Assembly: GCA_037074765.1 (NCBI GenBank)
Contig: JBAMDO010000044.1
Location: forward strand, 62,001-126,000
Reading direction: 5' to 3'
DNA from: Mansonella perstans
Taxonomy: Eukaryota; Nematoda; Chromadorea; Rhabditida; Onchocercidae
DNA: 64,000 bases
Below the pieces are notes generated by a model. It did not search any database, was not told the DNA's origin, and saw nothing but the letters and a program-made list of their open reading frames with translations. Shown piece after piece: positions 63,509-64,000 of the stretch. The translations under genes were made by a program, and so were the position numbers. Each line of letters starts with the position of its first letter. The first letter of the stretch is position 1.

Positions 63509-63510
63509 AG
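63509..63510 (+). promoter_or_regulatory. Probable splice or spliced-leader acceptor of the 63.5 kb exon
   Basis: AATTTCTACAG ends at 63510, three bases before the ATG at 63514. A second acceptor, TTTCAACAG, ends at 63410 upstream of non-coding sequence, so a 5' untranslated exon is also possible. Confidence 0.55.
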
Positions 63511-63513
63511 ACT

Positions 63514-63933
63514 ATGGAAGTACATCAATCACTTCCGGCTCGATATTTGCATAATCCGTATTTGGTGAAAACCGAAACAGCATTACAACAGCAGCAACAA
63601 CAACATCAAATTCTTCCGTCTCAGGCAGTAGTGGTAACAGTAACTGCAACAAATCAACAACAATCAACTTCATCCGGTGTTTCCGAATCATGTTCTCTAC
63701 CAGCATCATCATCATCAGTATCATCCAATCAGCGTACAACAACGGATACGGTAGACTCAATAAGTAGCAACAACAACAACAATAACAACAATATCGATGA
63801 GAGTAACAACAGCAACAACACTGAAAACAACAACAATAGCAACAAAAACAATACTATAAATAGCATACAACAACAACAATCCGGTACAGATACTGCTAAT
63901 TCTTATAAATTGTTTGATGAAAAATTAAATTAG
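63514..63933 (+). CDS. Gln/Asn/Ser-rich N-terminal exon of an unidentified protein
   Basis: The frame starts MEVHQSLPARYLHNPYLVKT, then runs through Gln repeats (QQQQQQHQ), Ser clusters (SSSSVSS) and long Asn tracts from CAA/AAC trinucleotide repeats, ending at a TAG at 63931-63933. Without the repeats the leader is hydrophilic and lacks a signal peptide or membrane segment. Such N-termini are common in nuclear regulators such as transcription factors or RNA-binding proteins, but no domain is present to identify it. The stop may not be the true end: possible donors are near 63630 (GCA, GTAGTG), 63639 (GTG, GTAACA) and 63750 (ACG, GTAGAC), and the gene may continue past the window. Start choice rests on the nearby acceptor. 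Confidence 0.6.
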   Translation: MEVHQSLPARYLHNPYLVKTETALQQQQQQHQILPSQAVVVTVTATNQQQSTSSGVSESCSLPASSSSVSSNQRTTTDTVDSISSNNNNNNNNIDESNNSNNTENNNNSNKNNTINSIQQQQSGTDTANSYKLFDEKLN

Positions 63934-64000
63934 GAAATCTTTTTGATAATAATAACAAATGAAGAATGTGAATAAATTATTGATTAAAATTCAATTGGTA

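Overview
The window is AT-rich (roughly 70% by eye) eukaryotic DNA with short exons, small introns and very regular T-rich 'TTTTCAG' acceptors. Several start codons sit 3 to 7 bases downstream of such an acceptor, as expected for spliced-leader trans-splicing. A cuticle collagen, a serpentine chemoreceptor of the SRAB/SRA type, a nematode-type ND4 insertion and a BEL/Pao LTR element all point to a nematode. The base composition and retroelement content would fit a spirurid/filarial species, but that is inference; the species cannot be named from the sequence.

Five protein-coding genes were rebuilt exon by exon with matching phases. (1) 0.8-4.7 kb, +: an SLC19-type folate/thiamine transporter in 9 exons (446 aa). 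(2) 13.0-14.9 kb, +: a cuticle collagen in 5 exons (293 aa). (3) 18.0-21.0 kb, +: a 1-acylglycerol-3-phosphate acyltransferase in 6 exons (264 aa). (4) 23.8-27.4 kb, +: an SRAB-like G-protein-coupled receptor in 7 exons (365 aa), one intron apparently of the GC-AG class. (5) 39.8-33.6 kb, -: an exostosin (EXT1) heparan-sulfate polymerase in 14 exons (682 aa) that keeps the C-terminal GT64 domain.

Between the genes are decayed mobile and organelle-derived sequences: a Pao-type LTR with primer-binding site and broken gag (10.3-12.0 kb, -), a related LTR end in the opposite orientation (about 7.8-8.1 kb), a related repeat inside an exostosin intron (37.3 kb), a nuclear copy of mitochondrial ND4 (27.7-28.6 kb) and a scrap of LINE reverse transcriptase (41.0 kb).

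From about 40 to 63.5 kb the window is gene-poor: simple repeats, purine and pyrimidine tracts, and scattered coding-like islands (44.2, 45.9, 47.7, 48.1, 53.0, 57.0, 57.9 kb) that could be exons of large-intron genes. It ends with a trans-spliced-looking exon coding a Gln/Asn/Ser-rich N-terminus (63.5 kb).

The genes share no pathway (vitamin uptake, cuticle, phospholipid synthesis, chemosensation, heparan sulfate). No operon or gene cluster is evident. No tRNA, rRNA or CRISPR was seen.
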